A stretch of 36,925 nucleotides of DNA from JAGLQA01 sp023135565 (GTDB lineage: Bacteria; Acidobacteriota; Aminicenantia; UBA2199): NCBI GenBank assembly GCA_030639305.1, contig DAOWCY010000055.1:1-36925 (forward strand). Reading direction: 5' to 3'. Numbering within the stretch: position 1 is the first letter of the stretch; the number at the start of each line of letters is the position of its first letter. The notes under the pieces were generated by a model, which worked only from the letters and a program-made list of their open reading frames with translations, had not been told where the DNA came from and searched no databases. Of this stretch, positions 23,604 through 31,017 are shown piece by piece. Made by a program: the position numbers and the translations under genes.

Positions 23604-25083
23604 GGGACAGGTAATAATTTTTAGGAAAGAGACATTGCGGTCAATAGATTAAAAAAAGGAACGACATAATCTGTGAAATGAAAATTTCTTTATATTATTT
23701 AAGTAAGCAGGAAGATTTAAATTATATGCCAGGGTAATCAAAATTTCTGAAAATTTGTTTAAATTCGATTTATGATTTTATCAGTTAATTTCAATTAAAA
23801 TCTGTGCTCTCAGGCTTAAAAGGACGAGCAATATCTCTCGGAATTTCTACAAATCATTGATAATAGAGAATTCCCAGCCAGCCATTCTGTTTATTCCAAC
23901 CGGGAATGATAGAATAATAGCATTCCATGTAATTATTTGTCAATATCCCATTTTTCCAATCCTCCAAACCCAATATTCCAGGTTTCCAGCATTTCATTTC
24001 TCCAAAAGTGAGCGCAGCGAACTAAGTTCTGTTCACTATAATTGTTTTAATTCTAATTCTCCGATCCTGACCGGAAGTTAAGGTTTGAGCAAACCAAAAG
24101 GGTCGGAGGGATTGAAAGATGTCAAACGCCGGACAGAAAAAATACGACCACCTACCACAGCCTCTTGAACTCTCCTCTCCTTCCTGGAAAAAATCTGATC
24201 GGAAAACCGATCATAGACATCACGAATAAAACCCTCTGAGCCTAATACCAGACCATCTGAAAACGAACGTAAACGGCTGCGAAACACATCTCCATCAGGC
24301 AGCGTGTAACCGCTTTTCTCCTCCGCGGCAAGAATGCTTTCCCGGATTCCTCCCCGGCCTTCTTCTTCGATCCCTCCGGCACGATACACAAAACCACGAT
24401 ACTGGCGCAGCCGCGCATCGCTATCGGTTTCAAATATCCCGCCAAAATTCAGGAAGCCATCCCGGTTTTTGGTCTTCACCCGGTACCACAAGCTGCTCCA
24501 TCGGTAATCTTCCGGGCTCCGCACAATTCCAGCACGCACCGGGTTTAAATCGATGTAGCCCAGGCAGTTGAGAAGACCTTCGCCTTTTTCTATCAACACA
24601 CTTTTGAAACGGTCGCACCAGAAGTAGCCTTGCCTATTATTCCGGCGATTATACCAGAACGAAAAGGTTTGCTTGATACATTTTATGTATTCGGAAAGGT
24701 TTCGTAATTTCTTTCTTATCCCGGTTAAATCTCCCAATTTAAGGTCTTCTTTTTTATAGAACTTTTTTAACCGCTCGGTCACCTCCCGGTCTGAGCAGTT
24801 TTGACCGGTTTCCATGCAAATCAGCAGGTGGAAATGGTTTGACATGATAGCAAAACCGATGACTTTGACAAAAAAGAGTTCCGAATATTTTTTGATGATA
24901 TGGAAGAGTTTGTCTTTTTCATTCTCGCCGAGAAGGAAGTCCTGTCCTACGGTTCGAGAAATGATGTGGTAGTTGGCATTTTCATCTAACACTTTGAGTC
25001 TTCTTATTCGTGCCATTTATAAATCTCCTTTTTTTTTATAGGTTATTTTACCATTTTTATTGAGTGATGTAAATACCTGTCCC
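23604..25083. mobile_element. Probable RAYT transposase element bounded by inverted GGGACAGGTA
   Basis: The left boundary is GGGACAGGTA (23604-23613) and the right is its exact complement TACCTGTCCC (25074-25083). They enclose the Y1-type transposase gene and about 460 bp of AT-rich sequence (23614-24077) in which I see no gene. Similar CTGTCCC motifs often flank genes of this family, so these are plausible element ends, although no target duplication is evident. Confidence 0.45.
24078..25016 (-). CDS. REP-associated tyrosine transposase-like protein (RAYT, Y1_Tnp family)
   Basis: A 312-residue HUH transposase-family protein. The HUH pair is HFH at residues 61-63 in IMSNHFHLLI. The C-terminal signatures are QGYFWCDRFKSVLI and YIDLNPVRAGIVRSPEDYRWSS (about 130-175). 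The stretch KQTFSFWYNRR has Phe where many relatives show Tyr, so the catalytic Tyr (perhaps Y110 or Y122) cannot be assigned safely. A further domain of about 130 residues follows. Such enzymes cut and join single-stranded hairpin DNA and are domesticated to spread REP hairpins. This genome is full of hairpin repeats with fixed feet, so it is a candidate mobiliser (inference). AGGAGA precedes the ATG at 25016. Confidence 0.85.
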   Translation of the reverse strand: MARIRRLKVLDENANYHIISRTVGQDFLLGENEKDKLFHIIKKYSELFFVKVIGFAIMSNHFHLLICMETGQNCSDREVTERLKKFYKKEDLKLGDLTGIRKKLRNLSEYIKCIKQTFSFWYNRRNNRQGYFWCDRFKSVLIEKGEGLLNCLGYIDLNPVRAGIVRSPEDYRWSSLWYRVKTKNRDGFLNFGGIFETDSDARLRQYRGFVYRAGGIEEEGRGGIRESILAAEEKSGYTLPDGDVFRSRLRSFSDGLVLGSEGFIRDVYDRFSDQIFSRKERRVQEAVVGGRIFSVRRLTSFNPSDPFGLLKP

Positions 25084-25209
25084 TATTTCCCATTTCCCTA
25101 TCATACTCTCATTTGAACAAAACTTTTGTTGAGTGAGAAGCGCCACTTATAGGGTGCCCGCAAAAAATTTGTGTAATCAGTGGGCCGCCTTCTCCGGCTG
25201 TAAGTAGAT

Positions 25210-25716
25210 TTATCTTTCCGGCTGGTATAGGGCGGTGTCCCAGCACAGGGTTCCCGTAAGAGAAGTGCCCAGGTCAAAGGTATATTCCCGCACAGTGCCG
25301 TCGGTACAGGTAATCCTGACCGTGTACACGCCGGGAGGAATATTTATAAACCGGTAGCTGATGTCATAAAAACAAAGACATTTACACCCTTTTACCTGTT
25401 CTCTTTCCGAGATGGAAATCAAGCCCGTCGAGAATGATATCTCCGCCAGGATCTGCTCAGGACAGCAGTTCAACACGGAATTGGTATGATAAACCAGCAG
25501 TATGTCTTCACCGTCATACTGGTATGCGATGCATTCCTGTTCTGTTTGAACCGGGACGCCAATATCCGAGACACTACTTTTTCCGACGTCTTTACATCCG
25601 CTGTGGCCGGTAAGAGAGCCGTCCGCACTATCGAATAAATTCGCTTTTTTACACCCGGCTAAATAGAATAATAGACCCGCTGCCAAAAAACAAATTACCC
25701 AAACTCTAAATTTCAT
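25210..25716 (-). CDS. Cysteine-rich lipoprotein of unknown function
   Basis: A 168-residue protein with a lipoprotein signal: a hydrophobic stretch, then LAGC with the lipidated Cys at residue 22. The mature part has about ten cysteines in pairs (NSVLNCCPEQ, KGCKCLCFYD, ITCTDG, LCWD). A beta-rich core contains the pattern of an extended hydrophobic strand, then CxCxCFYDISY and PPGVYTVRI. I recall similar short lipoproteins in Bacteroidota-like genomes without a known role; disulfides or a metal site are possible. AGGAGG is placed five bases before the ATG. The palindromic element at 25729-25825 lies immediately upstream and must contain or overlap its promoter. Confidence 0.75.
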   Translation of the reverse strand: MKFRVWVICFLAAGLLFYLAGCKKANLFDSADGSLTGHSGCKDVGKSSVSDIGVPVQTEQECIAYQYDGEDILLVYHTNSVLNCCPEQILAEISFSTGLISISEREQVKGCKCLCFYDISYRFINIPPGVYTVRITCTDGTVREYTFDLGTSLTGTLCWDTALYQPER

Positions 25717-25728
25717 AAAAACCTCCTA

Positions 25729-25825
25729 TGCCATTACATGGCGGTAAGGTAATAAACAACATGTTGTACATATTTCAAATTCCCACCGTTAGGTGGCTTT
25801 TTTTCAAGCTCAGTCTTGCAAAAAA
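25729..25825 (+). repeat. TTACATGG palindromic element, copy B
   Basis: It is the same in order and spacing as copy A (22314), except for a five-base GGTAA duplication after TTACATGGCGGTAA. It contains the perfect palindrome ACAACATGTTGT and ends in CAAG-CTCAGT-CTTG flanked by T and A runs. Read on the minus strand, TTGAAA followed 17 bp later by TTATTA could be the promoter of the lipoprotein gene. Confidence 0.7.
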
Positions 25826-25959
25826 CACTATATAGTGCAGCATGTTTCCTGCCAATCTATGAGAATCATTGTGTCATAAAATGAGGACAGTTTTTACTTT
25901 CTATCAGGATTTAAAGGACATCCGACTGAGTGGGAGAACAGCATACAGCTATCCGTGCC

Positions 25960-26082
25960 TTCGGCGACCCTGCCGGGGGCCAAACTTTTGAAAAAGTTTG
26001 AACAAAACTTTTGATAATTGAGAATCAAAAGCACTTCCCTGCCGCGAAGCGGCTTACAGGCTGGGGACGCCGTCCCCCGGGG
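25960..26082 (+). repeat. Composite palindromic repeat cluster
   Basis: It starts TGCCTTCGGCGACCCTGCC and contains the AAACTTTTG-AAAAAGTTT hairpin and tail AACAAAACTTTTGATAATTG. The GAA-loop hairpin GCCGC-GAA-GCGGC follows (26041-26053), then a GCC-loop module with foot CTTACAGGCT and stem GGGGAC-GCC-GTCCCC (26063-26077). It ends at the stop codon of the BatA-like gene. A fragment of the same family lies at 25125-25160. Bases 25826-25959 show nothing. Confidence 0.8.
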
Positions 26083-27075
26083 TTAGGGCAAAGTGCGCAG
26101 CACAGTACGGCGGGCAAACTCAACTAACATCAAAAGCAGTAAGCCGGCTAATATAAAATAAATAAATATGTCCTTGGCTTCATGATGCTTCTTAGTGGTG
26201 ATCTCAGTCTTCTCCCAACGGTCGATCTCAGAAAAAATCTGCTGTAAAGAATCCTTGTCCGTGGCCCGGAAATAAAGCCCGCCGGTACTGTTGGCAATCT
26301 CCTGCAGCAGCTTTTCGTCTATTTCAACATTCATCATTACATGCTGCACCCGGCCATAAGCGTCTTTTACCGGGTAAGGGGCCCGACCCCGGGTGCCGAC
26401 GCCGATGGTGTATACTTTGATGTTAAAATCTTTCGCCATAGCGGCGGCATCACGGGGGTCCATCTCGCCGCGGTTGTTCACGCCGTCGGTAAGCAGGATA
26501 ATGATCTTTGTCCCTGCTTTGGAATGGCGGATACGGTTCACCGAGGTGGCTAAAGCCATGCCTATAGCCGTACCGTCCTCTAATTCCCCGATAGATGTGT
26601 CTTTTAAAAACAGCTTTAGCAGGTCGTAGTCGATAGTCAGCGGGCACCGGGTGTAAGAAGCTCCGGCAAATATAACCAGCCCGATGCGGTCCGTTTCCCG
26701 CTTCCGGATAAAATCCGAGATGACCTCTTTGGCTACTTCTAAGCGGTTCTTGGGCTTAAAATCAATCGACGACATGGAACCGGATATATCGAGAGAAATC
26801 AAGATATCGATTCCCTTTTTGTTCTCGATACTGTAGTAGTTCAAGATTTGCGGCCTGGCTAAGGCGGCGATAAAAAGAACCAGGGGGATGAACTTTATAT
26901 AAGAGAGCGACTTGACCAAAATAGCTTTGATACTACTATCGGCGCCTCTAAATAATTGCTTCGAGGAATAAAAGATATGTCTTTTCCCCTTTTTACCCAG
27001 GTAAACGTGCCACCACACCAGCAGCGGCACAAACAGTAATAAAAAAAAGTATATTTTATTTGCGAAGGCTATCAT
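26083..27075 (-). CDS. BatA-like VWA-domain membrane protein
   Basis: A 330-residue protein with the BatA layout: two N-terminal membrane segments (about 8-24 and 60-74), a von Willebrand A domain with a complete MIDAS motif DISGS (Asp96, Ser98, Ser100) and a distal Asp in LLTDGVNN, and a C-terminal membrane segment near 303-320. The metal-binding face is periplasmic or cytosolic depending on topology. In Bacteroides and relatives, Bat proteins act in aerotolerance or envelope stress with a MoxR ATPase. It is the last of three overlapping genes (20-bp overlap with the BatD-like gene). The stop codon falls at the edge of a repeat cluster. Confidence 0.85.
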   Translation of the reverse strand: MIAFANKIYFFLLLFVPLLVWWHVYLGKKGKRHIFYSSKQLFRGADSSIKAILVKSLSYIKFIPLVLFIAALARPQILNYYSIENKKGIDILISLDISGSMSSIDFKPKNRLEVAKEVISDFIRKRETDRIGLVIFAGASYTRCPLTIDYDLLKLFLKDTSIGELEDGTAIGMALATSVNRIRHSKAGTKIIILLTDGVNNRGEMDPRDAAAMAKDFNIKVYTIGVGTRGRAPYPVKDAYGRVQHVMMNVEIDEKLLQEIANSTGGLYFRATDKDSLQQIFSEIDRWEKTEITTKKHHEAKDIFIYFILAGLLLLMLVEFARRTVLRTLP

Positions 27076-28003
27076 CGTTTTTCGGATTCCCCGCCGGGGC
27101 CGGGGGGGCTTCCCTCCTCTTATAAAAGGCGATCATCTCTTTGATGCGGGCATGGATGTCTACGGGGACGTTGGACTGGGGGACGAATTTGGCGAATTTC
27201 ACTAAGTCGGAGGTGTCCATTATATAGTCCATGTTGTCTAACAGCGAAACCTCCTGCTCTACTCTTTTCAAATAATAAAGGGTCTCATAGGTAGTATAAT
27301 CTTCGGCGTTAAAACCATACTTGCGGTACAAAAACCGCTTCATGATCTTCGTCAGTTGGATGAAGAATAATTTTGTCTTCCCTTTTTCGAATAAATTCTG
27401 CTCCCACAGCCTGTCTATCCCGGTTTCAAACTCCTCGACAGGAGATAACAGAGGCTGTTCTGCCGGAACAGCGCCCTGCGACCGCTTCTTTAACCACAGC
27501 ACAACCAAAACCACCACTAATACGATAATTAAAAAAACGATCACATATTTTAATATATAAAAAGGATTCCCTTTTAGTTCGATCAGGTTTTTCAGCGGTT
27601 TGATGTCTTTATCTTCTTCGCGCAGCACCGATTTTACCGTGATAGGTACGGAATTGGTGGTTTTGGTTTCCACCACCTCTTTACCTTTCAAAAGGGTTAT
27701 GGTAAAAGGTTCTATGTCGAAATCCCCGATCTTAAAAAAAGCGATGGTAAGATTCTTCTCAAAAACAACGTAATCTTTCTCTTTTCGTTTCACGGTCTCT
27801 TTTTCCGCCACGATTTCAAAATCATCCTGGCTGGTCGAAATGTTTATATCCTGGATATCTAAGGAAGTTTTGGCCAGGATTTTCAAATTAACCTGGTCGC
27901 CGATGGTAGCTAAACCGGCGGAAGCGGAGATGGAAACCTGGGTCTCGGCACACAAAAAAGACACTGCCCACAGGAATAAAAATAGCTTTATAAAATGTTT
28001 CAT
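27056..28003 (-). CDS. BatD-like membrane protein
   Basis: A 315-residue protein. A signal peptide (to about residue 20, ending LCAET) is followed by about 130 residues of beta-sandwich repeats typical of BatD N-terminal regions (VSISASAGLATIGDQVNLKI). A membrane segment is at about 153-172 (ILKYVIVFLIIVLVVVLVVLW), and a cytosolic helical domain (about 190-300) resembles the C-terminal part of BatD/DUF4381-type proteins. It probably works with the VWA protein in the same membrane complex. The start overlaps the DUF58 gene stop as ATGA, and the end overlaps the BatA-like gene, so the three are coupled. Confidence 0.75.
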   Translation of the reverse strand: MKHFIKLFLFLWAVSFLCAETQVSISASAGLATIGDQVNLKILAKTSLDIQDINISTSQDDFEIVAEKETVKRKEKDYVVFEKNLTIAFFKIGDFDIEPFTITLLKGKEVVETKTTNSVPITVKSVLREEDKDIKPLKNLIELKGNPFYILKYVIVFLIIVLVVVLVVLWLKKRSQGAVPAEQPLLSPVEEFETGIDRLWEQNLFEKGKTKLFFIQLTKIMKRFLYRKYGFNAEDYTTYETLYYLKRVEQEVSLLDNMDYIMDTSDLVKFAKFVPQSNVPVDIHARIKEMIAFYKRREAPPAPAGNPKNDDSLRK

Positions 28004-28881
28004 CTGGAATACTTCTTTTTCCTCTCTAAGAAAAAATCGAATAAGGGTTTTTCATATTTTTCTTCATCTTCGATGTGGATAAAATCGATGTTGTATTTTT
28101 TAAAAAGTTCCACCAGTAGATCGTTGTTTTTGCGGTTGAGCTGCAAAAAACTCTCCCTGGTGGCAGTAGAGGAAAAGTCCACGAAAAACTCCTCGCCGCT
28201 TTCATAGTCTTTCAGCATAAAGATGCCCTGCCCGGGCAGGTTGATTTCCCGCTGATCGGAAATATTGAGGGCGATGAGGTCATGTTTCCGGCTGGAAATT
28301 TTCAGCGCTTTGGAGAAGTTTTGGTCGATAAAATCGGAGATAAGAAAAACGATGGCTTTCTTTTTGATTACTTTGTTCAGGTAGACGAGACCGTTGTTGA
28401 TGGAAGTGCCTTTGCCTTCGGGTTCAAAATTCAGGATATCCCTGATAATCCGCAGGATATGGGTTTTCCCTTTTTTCGGCGGGATAAAGAGTTCGATCTC
28501 TTCGGTAAAAATAAGCAGTCCTACTTTATCGTTATTCAGGTTGGCGGTAAAAGCGATAATAGCTGAGATTTCGGCGGCGATCTCTTTTTTGCTTTTGCTG
28601 CGGGAGAAAAAATTCAAGGAAGCGGAGAGATCCACAGCCAGGATAACGGTTAGTTCTCTTTCTTCCACGAATTGTTTGATATAGAGTTTTCCCATCCTGG
28701 AGGAGACGTTCCAGTCGATAAAGCGGATTTCGTCTCCCGGTGTGTATTCTCTTACTTCGGAGAACTCCATGCCGCGGCCTTTAAAAGCGGAATGGTATTC
28801 CCCGGCAAAGATTTCCGATGACGTTTTCCTCGATATGATTTCGATTCTTCTAATTTTTTTTAAAATGTCTTCTGCAATCAT
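28000..28881 (-). CDS. DUF58 domain protein
   Basis: A 293-residue protein with the DUF58 signature GMEFSEVREYTPGDEIRFIDWNVS (residues about 36-60), then a VWA-like fold with VDLSASLNF (about 91-99). No membrane segment is present, so it is cytosolic. DUF58 proteins usually follow a MoxR AAA+ ATPase and precede Bat or transglutaminase genes. Here the MoxR gene is missing, and the upstream sequence is a repeat cluster with a promoter at 28900-28928. The stop overlaps the next start as ATGA. Confidence 0.88.
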   Translation of the reverse strand: MIAEDILKKIRRIEIISRKTSSEIFAGEYHSAFKGRGMEFSEVREYTPGDEIRFIDWNVSSRMGKLYIKQFVEERELTVILAVDLSASLNFFSRSKSKKEIAAEISAIIAFTANLNNDKVGLLIFTEEIELFIPPKKGKTHILRIIRDILNFEPEGKGTSINNGLVYLNKVIKKKAIVFLISDFIDQNFSKALKISSRKHDLIALNISDQREINLPGQGIFMLKDYESGEEFFVDFSSTATRESFLQLNRKNNDLLVELFKKYNIDFIHIEDEEKYEKPLFDFFLERKKKYSR

Positions 28882-28899
28882 GTTTAAATCCAGTCTCTT

Positions 28900-28928
28900 A
28901 TTATATTACTAAACCGTCCTTTTTTCAA
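28900..28928 (-). promoter_or_regulatory. Promoter of the DUF58-BatD-BatA operon
   Basis: On the minus strand, TTGAAA (28928-28923) and TATAAT (28905-28900) are 17 bp apart. Transcription would start near 28893, about 12 bases before the ATG at 28881. The -35 box adjoins degenerate repeat sequence. Confidence 0.65.
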
Positions 28929-28962
28929 CCCCGTGGAATCATGACTGCAAATTAACGCTCTT

Positions 28963-29165
28963 GCCTTCGGCTACCCTGCCGCGAACCGGCTCATAGGTTC
29001 CCCGTGCCACGGGGCTGCCGCGAAGCGGCTAAATGCTTCCCCACGCCGTGGGGTCTTGCCTTCGGCGACCCTGCCGGGGGCCAAACTTTTGATGATTGAG
29101 AAGCGCTCACCCGCTGCCCCTGCGGCGAAGCCGCTCATAGCCCCCCCCGTGCGTACGAGGTTGAA
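28963..29165 (+). repeat. Composite palindromic repeat cluster
   Basis: Several modules occur in series: GCCTTCGGC, GAA-loop hairpin GCCGC-GAA-CCGGC (one mismatch), and foot CTCATAGGTT with CCCCGT-GCC-ACGGGG (29000-29014). Next come GCCGC-GAA-GCGGC (29017-29029) and CCCCAC-GCC-GTGGGG (29039-29053). TTGCCTTCGGCGACCCTGCC with tail AAACTTTTGATGATTGAG, AAGCGCTCACCCGCTGCC and GCGGC-GAA-GCCGC (29122-29134) complete it. A degenerate end adjoins the antitoxin-like gene. It fills most of the gap from 28882 to 29263. Confidence 0.85.
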
Positions 29166-29263
29166 AAATTATTGTTTTTCTTCTTTTACTCTTGAATTTT
29201 TTTTAGGGTTGTGGTATGCCTTTATAAGCTGTCGAAAAGCCGAAAAAAAAGAACGGAGAATAT

Positions 29264-29575
29264 ATGATAAAAAAAGCCTCTAAACACCGGGAATTAAAAG
29301 ATAACGATATGCTTCCCGAATACGATTTTAAAGATGGTATTCGAGGTAAACATTACAAAGCTTATCGCAGCGGGCATGCGGTCAATATTCATAAAACCGA
29401 CGGTTCCACCGTTGTACAATATTTTAAGCTCGAAGACGGCGCAGTGATGCTGGAACCTGATATTCGCGAATATTTCCCCGATTCAGCGGCAGTAAACAAA
29501 GCGCTGCGTTCTTTAATTGCCATTGTTCCCGGAGAGAAAATCAAAAACGCCCCCCTGCCGCGAAGCGGCTCATAG
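29264..29575 (+). CDS. Antitoxin-like protein of the MLPEYDF/RGKHYKAY family
   Basis: A 103-residue protein with the block NDMLPEYDFKDGIRGKHYKAY and then LEDGAVMLEPDIREYFPDSAAVNKALRSLI. I recognise this as a widespread small family usually found next to toxin genes (PIN or other) and annotated as antitoxin-like; the function is not proven. No toxin gene is adjacent here: the downstream sequence is a repeat cluster. The last residues (PLPRSGS) and the TAG stop are encoded by repeat modules (GCCGC-GAA-GCGGC and the foot CTCATAGG), so the insertion has replaced the native end and possibly the partner gene. GGAG lies about six bases before the ATG. Confidence 0.7.
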   Translation: MIKKASKHRELKDNDMLPEYDFKDGIRGKHYKAYRSGHAVNIHKTDGSTVVQYFKLEDGAVMLEPDIREYFPDSAAVNKALRSLIAIVPGEKIKNAPLPRSGS

Positions 29576-29735
29576 GTTCCCCGTGCCACGGGGCTGCTGC
29601 GAAGCAGCTTAATGCTCCCCCCACGCTGTGGAATTTTGCCTTCGGCGACCCTGCCGGGGGCCAAACTTTTGATGATTTAAAAACGAGAAGCACTCACCCG
29701 CTGCCCCTCATAGGCTCCCCACGCCGTGGGGTAGT
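29551..29735 (+). repeat. Composite palindromic repeat cluster overlapping two gene ends
   Basis: Its modules are GCCGC-GAA-GCGGC (29557-29569), CTCATAGGTT plus CCCCGT-GCC-ACGGGG (29579-29593), the covariant GCTGC-GAA-GCAGC (29596-29608) and a decayed CCCCAC-GCT-GTGG. Then follow TTGCCTTCGGCGACCCTGCC with AAACTTTTGATGATT, GAAGCACTCACCCGCTGCC, and CTCATAGGCT plus CCCCAC-GCC-GTGGGG (29717-29731). It provides the C-terminal codons of the antitoxin-like gene and, on the other strand, about 19 C-terminal codons of the GH114 gene. Confidence 0.85.
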
Positions 29736-31017
29736 TTGGCGGCGGGGTGGTGGTTAAACGCCCCAAAGAACGCCTCGTACAATATGGAATGAAACCCTTA
29801 TTATAAGATCTACTGTAAGCATCATCTGCATACTTTACCGCATACTCACAGTTGAATACCGGCAGCCCTGCCGCTGCGTATTGGGGTAAATAATAAAGGT
29901 AATCGCTGGTCCAATCACCGGGAACGCGGTGGTCATAGCCATCGGGATCATTCCAGTCGTCGGTGGCTTCGCCGTCATACCACACCTCCTCCTGGGCAAT
30001 ACCGTCGATTATGGAAAATAACCCGGGACGTCCGTCACACAAAGCAGAAGCATTCTGCTGGATAATAATGAAATTGGGCACTCGCTGCTCCGCATATTCT
30101 CTCATCTCCCTGATGAATTCAACCATTTCCGTTTTCGGGTTCTTGCCGGTCTTGTTGGCCTGTCTTATGACTGCGTCATTCTCAAAAGCTTCTACCCAAT
30201 CTAAATAAATTCCGTCGAAACCGGCTTTGATGACTTCGTCGATGGCGCTGTTATAATCGCCATAAGGTGAACTGTCCTGGTTCTTGCCGTAGATGATAAT
30301 ATCTTTCCACCGGGAATCCCAATAAGCTACAGGATAATTCCCTTCCCAACCGTCGGGATCATGAGTGAGGATATAACCGGGCCAATCGTCGGGCCGCGGG
30401 TCGCCTTCGTCCCATTCGGTAGACCACTGCCAATACCAACGCCAATCTTCCGCTTCGCCGATGTCGATGTAAGCGATAATCAACTTGCGGCGCTCCCCGT
30501 CAGATGCTTTGCTGTCCTTTAACCGCTCAACCATGCCTTTAGTGTCGAAATGCTTATCTCCGGAAGACCAATCGGTACGGGTGGGTTCCAATACCAGCAT
30601 GTCATAATGAGAATTAACCAGCTTATCCACGGCGCCGTTAGCACTAATAGCCTGTATCTGGTAACCCCAAAATTCCACCAGGCCAAGAAGTTCGCCTAAA
30701 TCTTTCGCCGCGGCGTTTAAAGTATGATCCCTGTCCATAGTGACGGTTCCCTCAGCCGATACCGCTGCCCCGTCTAAAGTCACTTCCAGGCCCCAGTATC
30801 CCGTGGTCAGGGAAAAAGTATAAGTAACGGTTTCACCTTCATTAAAAGTATAAGTGCCGTTCAGGGGAGAACCGTCGAGCCCTTCGCCTAAGGTTACGGT
30901 TAAAGTATACTGTGTAACCCCATTTCCTTTATTATTAGCCACTTTACAGGCAGAAACAAACAATAGGATGAACAGGCAAATCCACGATAAAAATATGAGT
31001 AGATAATTTTTCTTCAT
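29677..31017 (-). CDS. GH114-like lipoprotein (endo-alpha-1,4-polygalactosaminidase family) with InlB-type repeat
   Basis: A 446-residue lipoprotein: hydrophobic signal, then VSAC with Cys24 lipidated. Residues about 37-108 form a divergent InlB B-repeat (YTLTVTLGEG, GYWGLEVTLDGA, VTMDRDHTL). Residues about 112-425 are a GH114/TM1410-type barrel: KLIIAYIDIGEAEDWRWYW, VAYWDSRWKDII, AGFDGIYLDWVEAF (likely catalytic Asp) and GIAQEEVWY (likely Glu). Such enzymes hydrolyse galactosaminogalactan-type polymers, so a role at the cell surface on an exopolysaccharide is likely. The last 19 residues, after TTTPPP, are encoded by the repeat cluster and are not native. A hairpin GGGGCGAGT-CAAA-ACTCGTCCC lies in the leader (about 31080-31103). 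Confidence 0.85.
   Translation of the reverse strand: MKKNYLLIFLSWICLFILLFVSACKVANNKGNGVTQYTLTVTLGEGLDGSPLNGTYTFNEGETVTYTFSLTTGYWGLEVTLDGAAVSAEGTVTMDRDHTLNAAAKDLGELLGLVEFWGYQIQAISANGAVDKLVNSHYDMLVLEPTRTDWSSGDKHFDTKGMVERLKDSKASDGERRKLIIAYIDIGEAEDWRWYWQWSTEWDEGDPRPDDWPGYILTHDPDGWEGNYPVAYWDSRWKDIIIYGKNQDSSPYGDYNSAIDEVIKAGFDGIYLDWVEAFENDAVIRQANKTGKNPKTEMVEFIREMREYAEQRVPNFIIIQQNASALCDGRPGLFSIIDGIAQEEVWYDGEATDDWNDPDGYDHRVPGDWTSDYLYYLPQYAAAGLPVFNCEYAVKYADDAYSRSYNKGFIPYCTRRSLGRLTTTPPPNYPTAWGAYEGQRVSASRF

Noticed and set aside
23614..24077. A toxin gene (vapC) after the VapB-type antitoxin
   Set aside because: No frame shows the PIN-domain start or acidic motifs; the region is AT-rich with stops in all frames.
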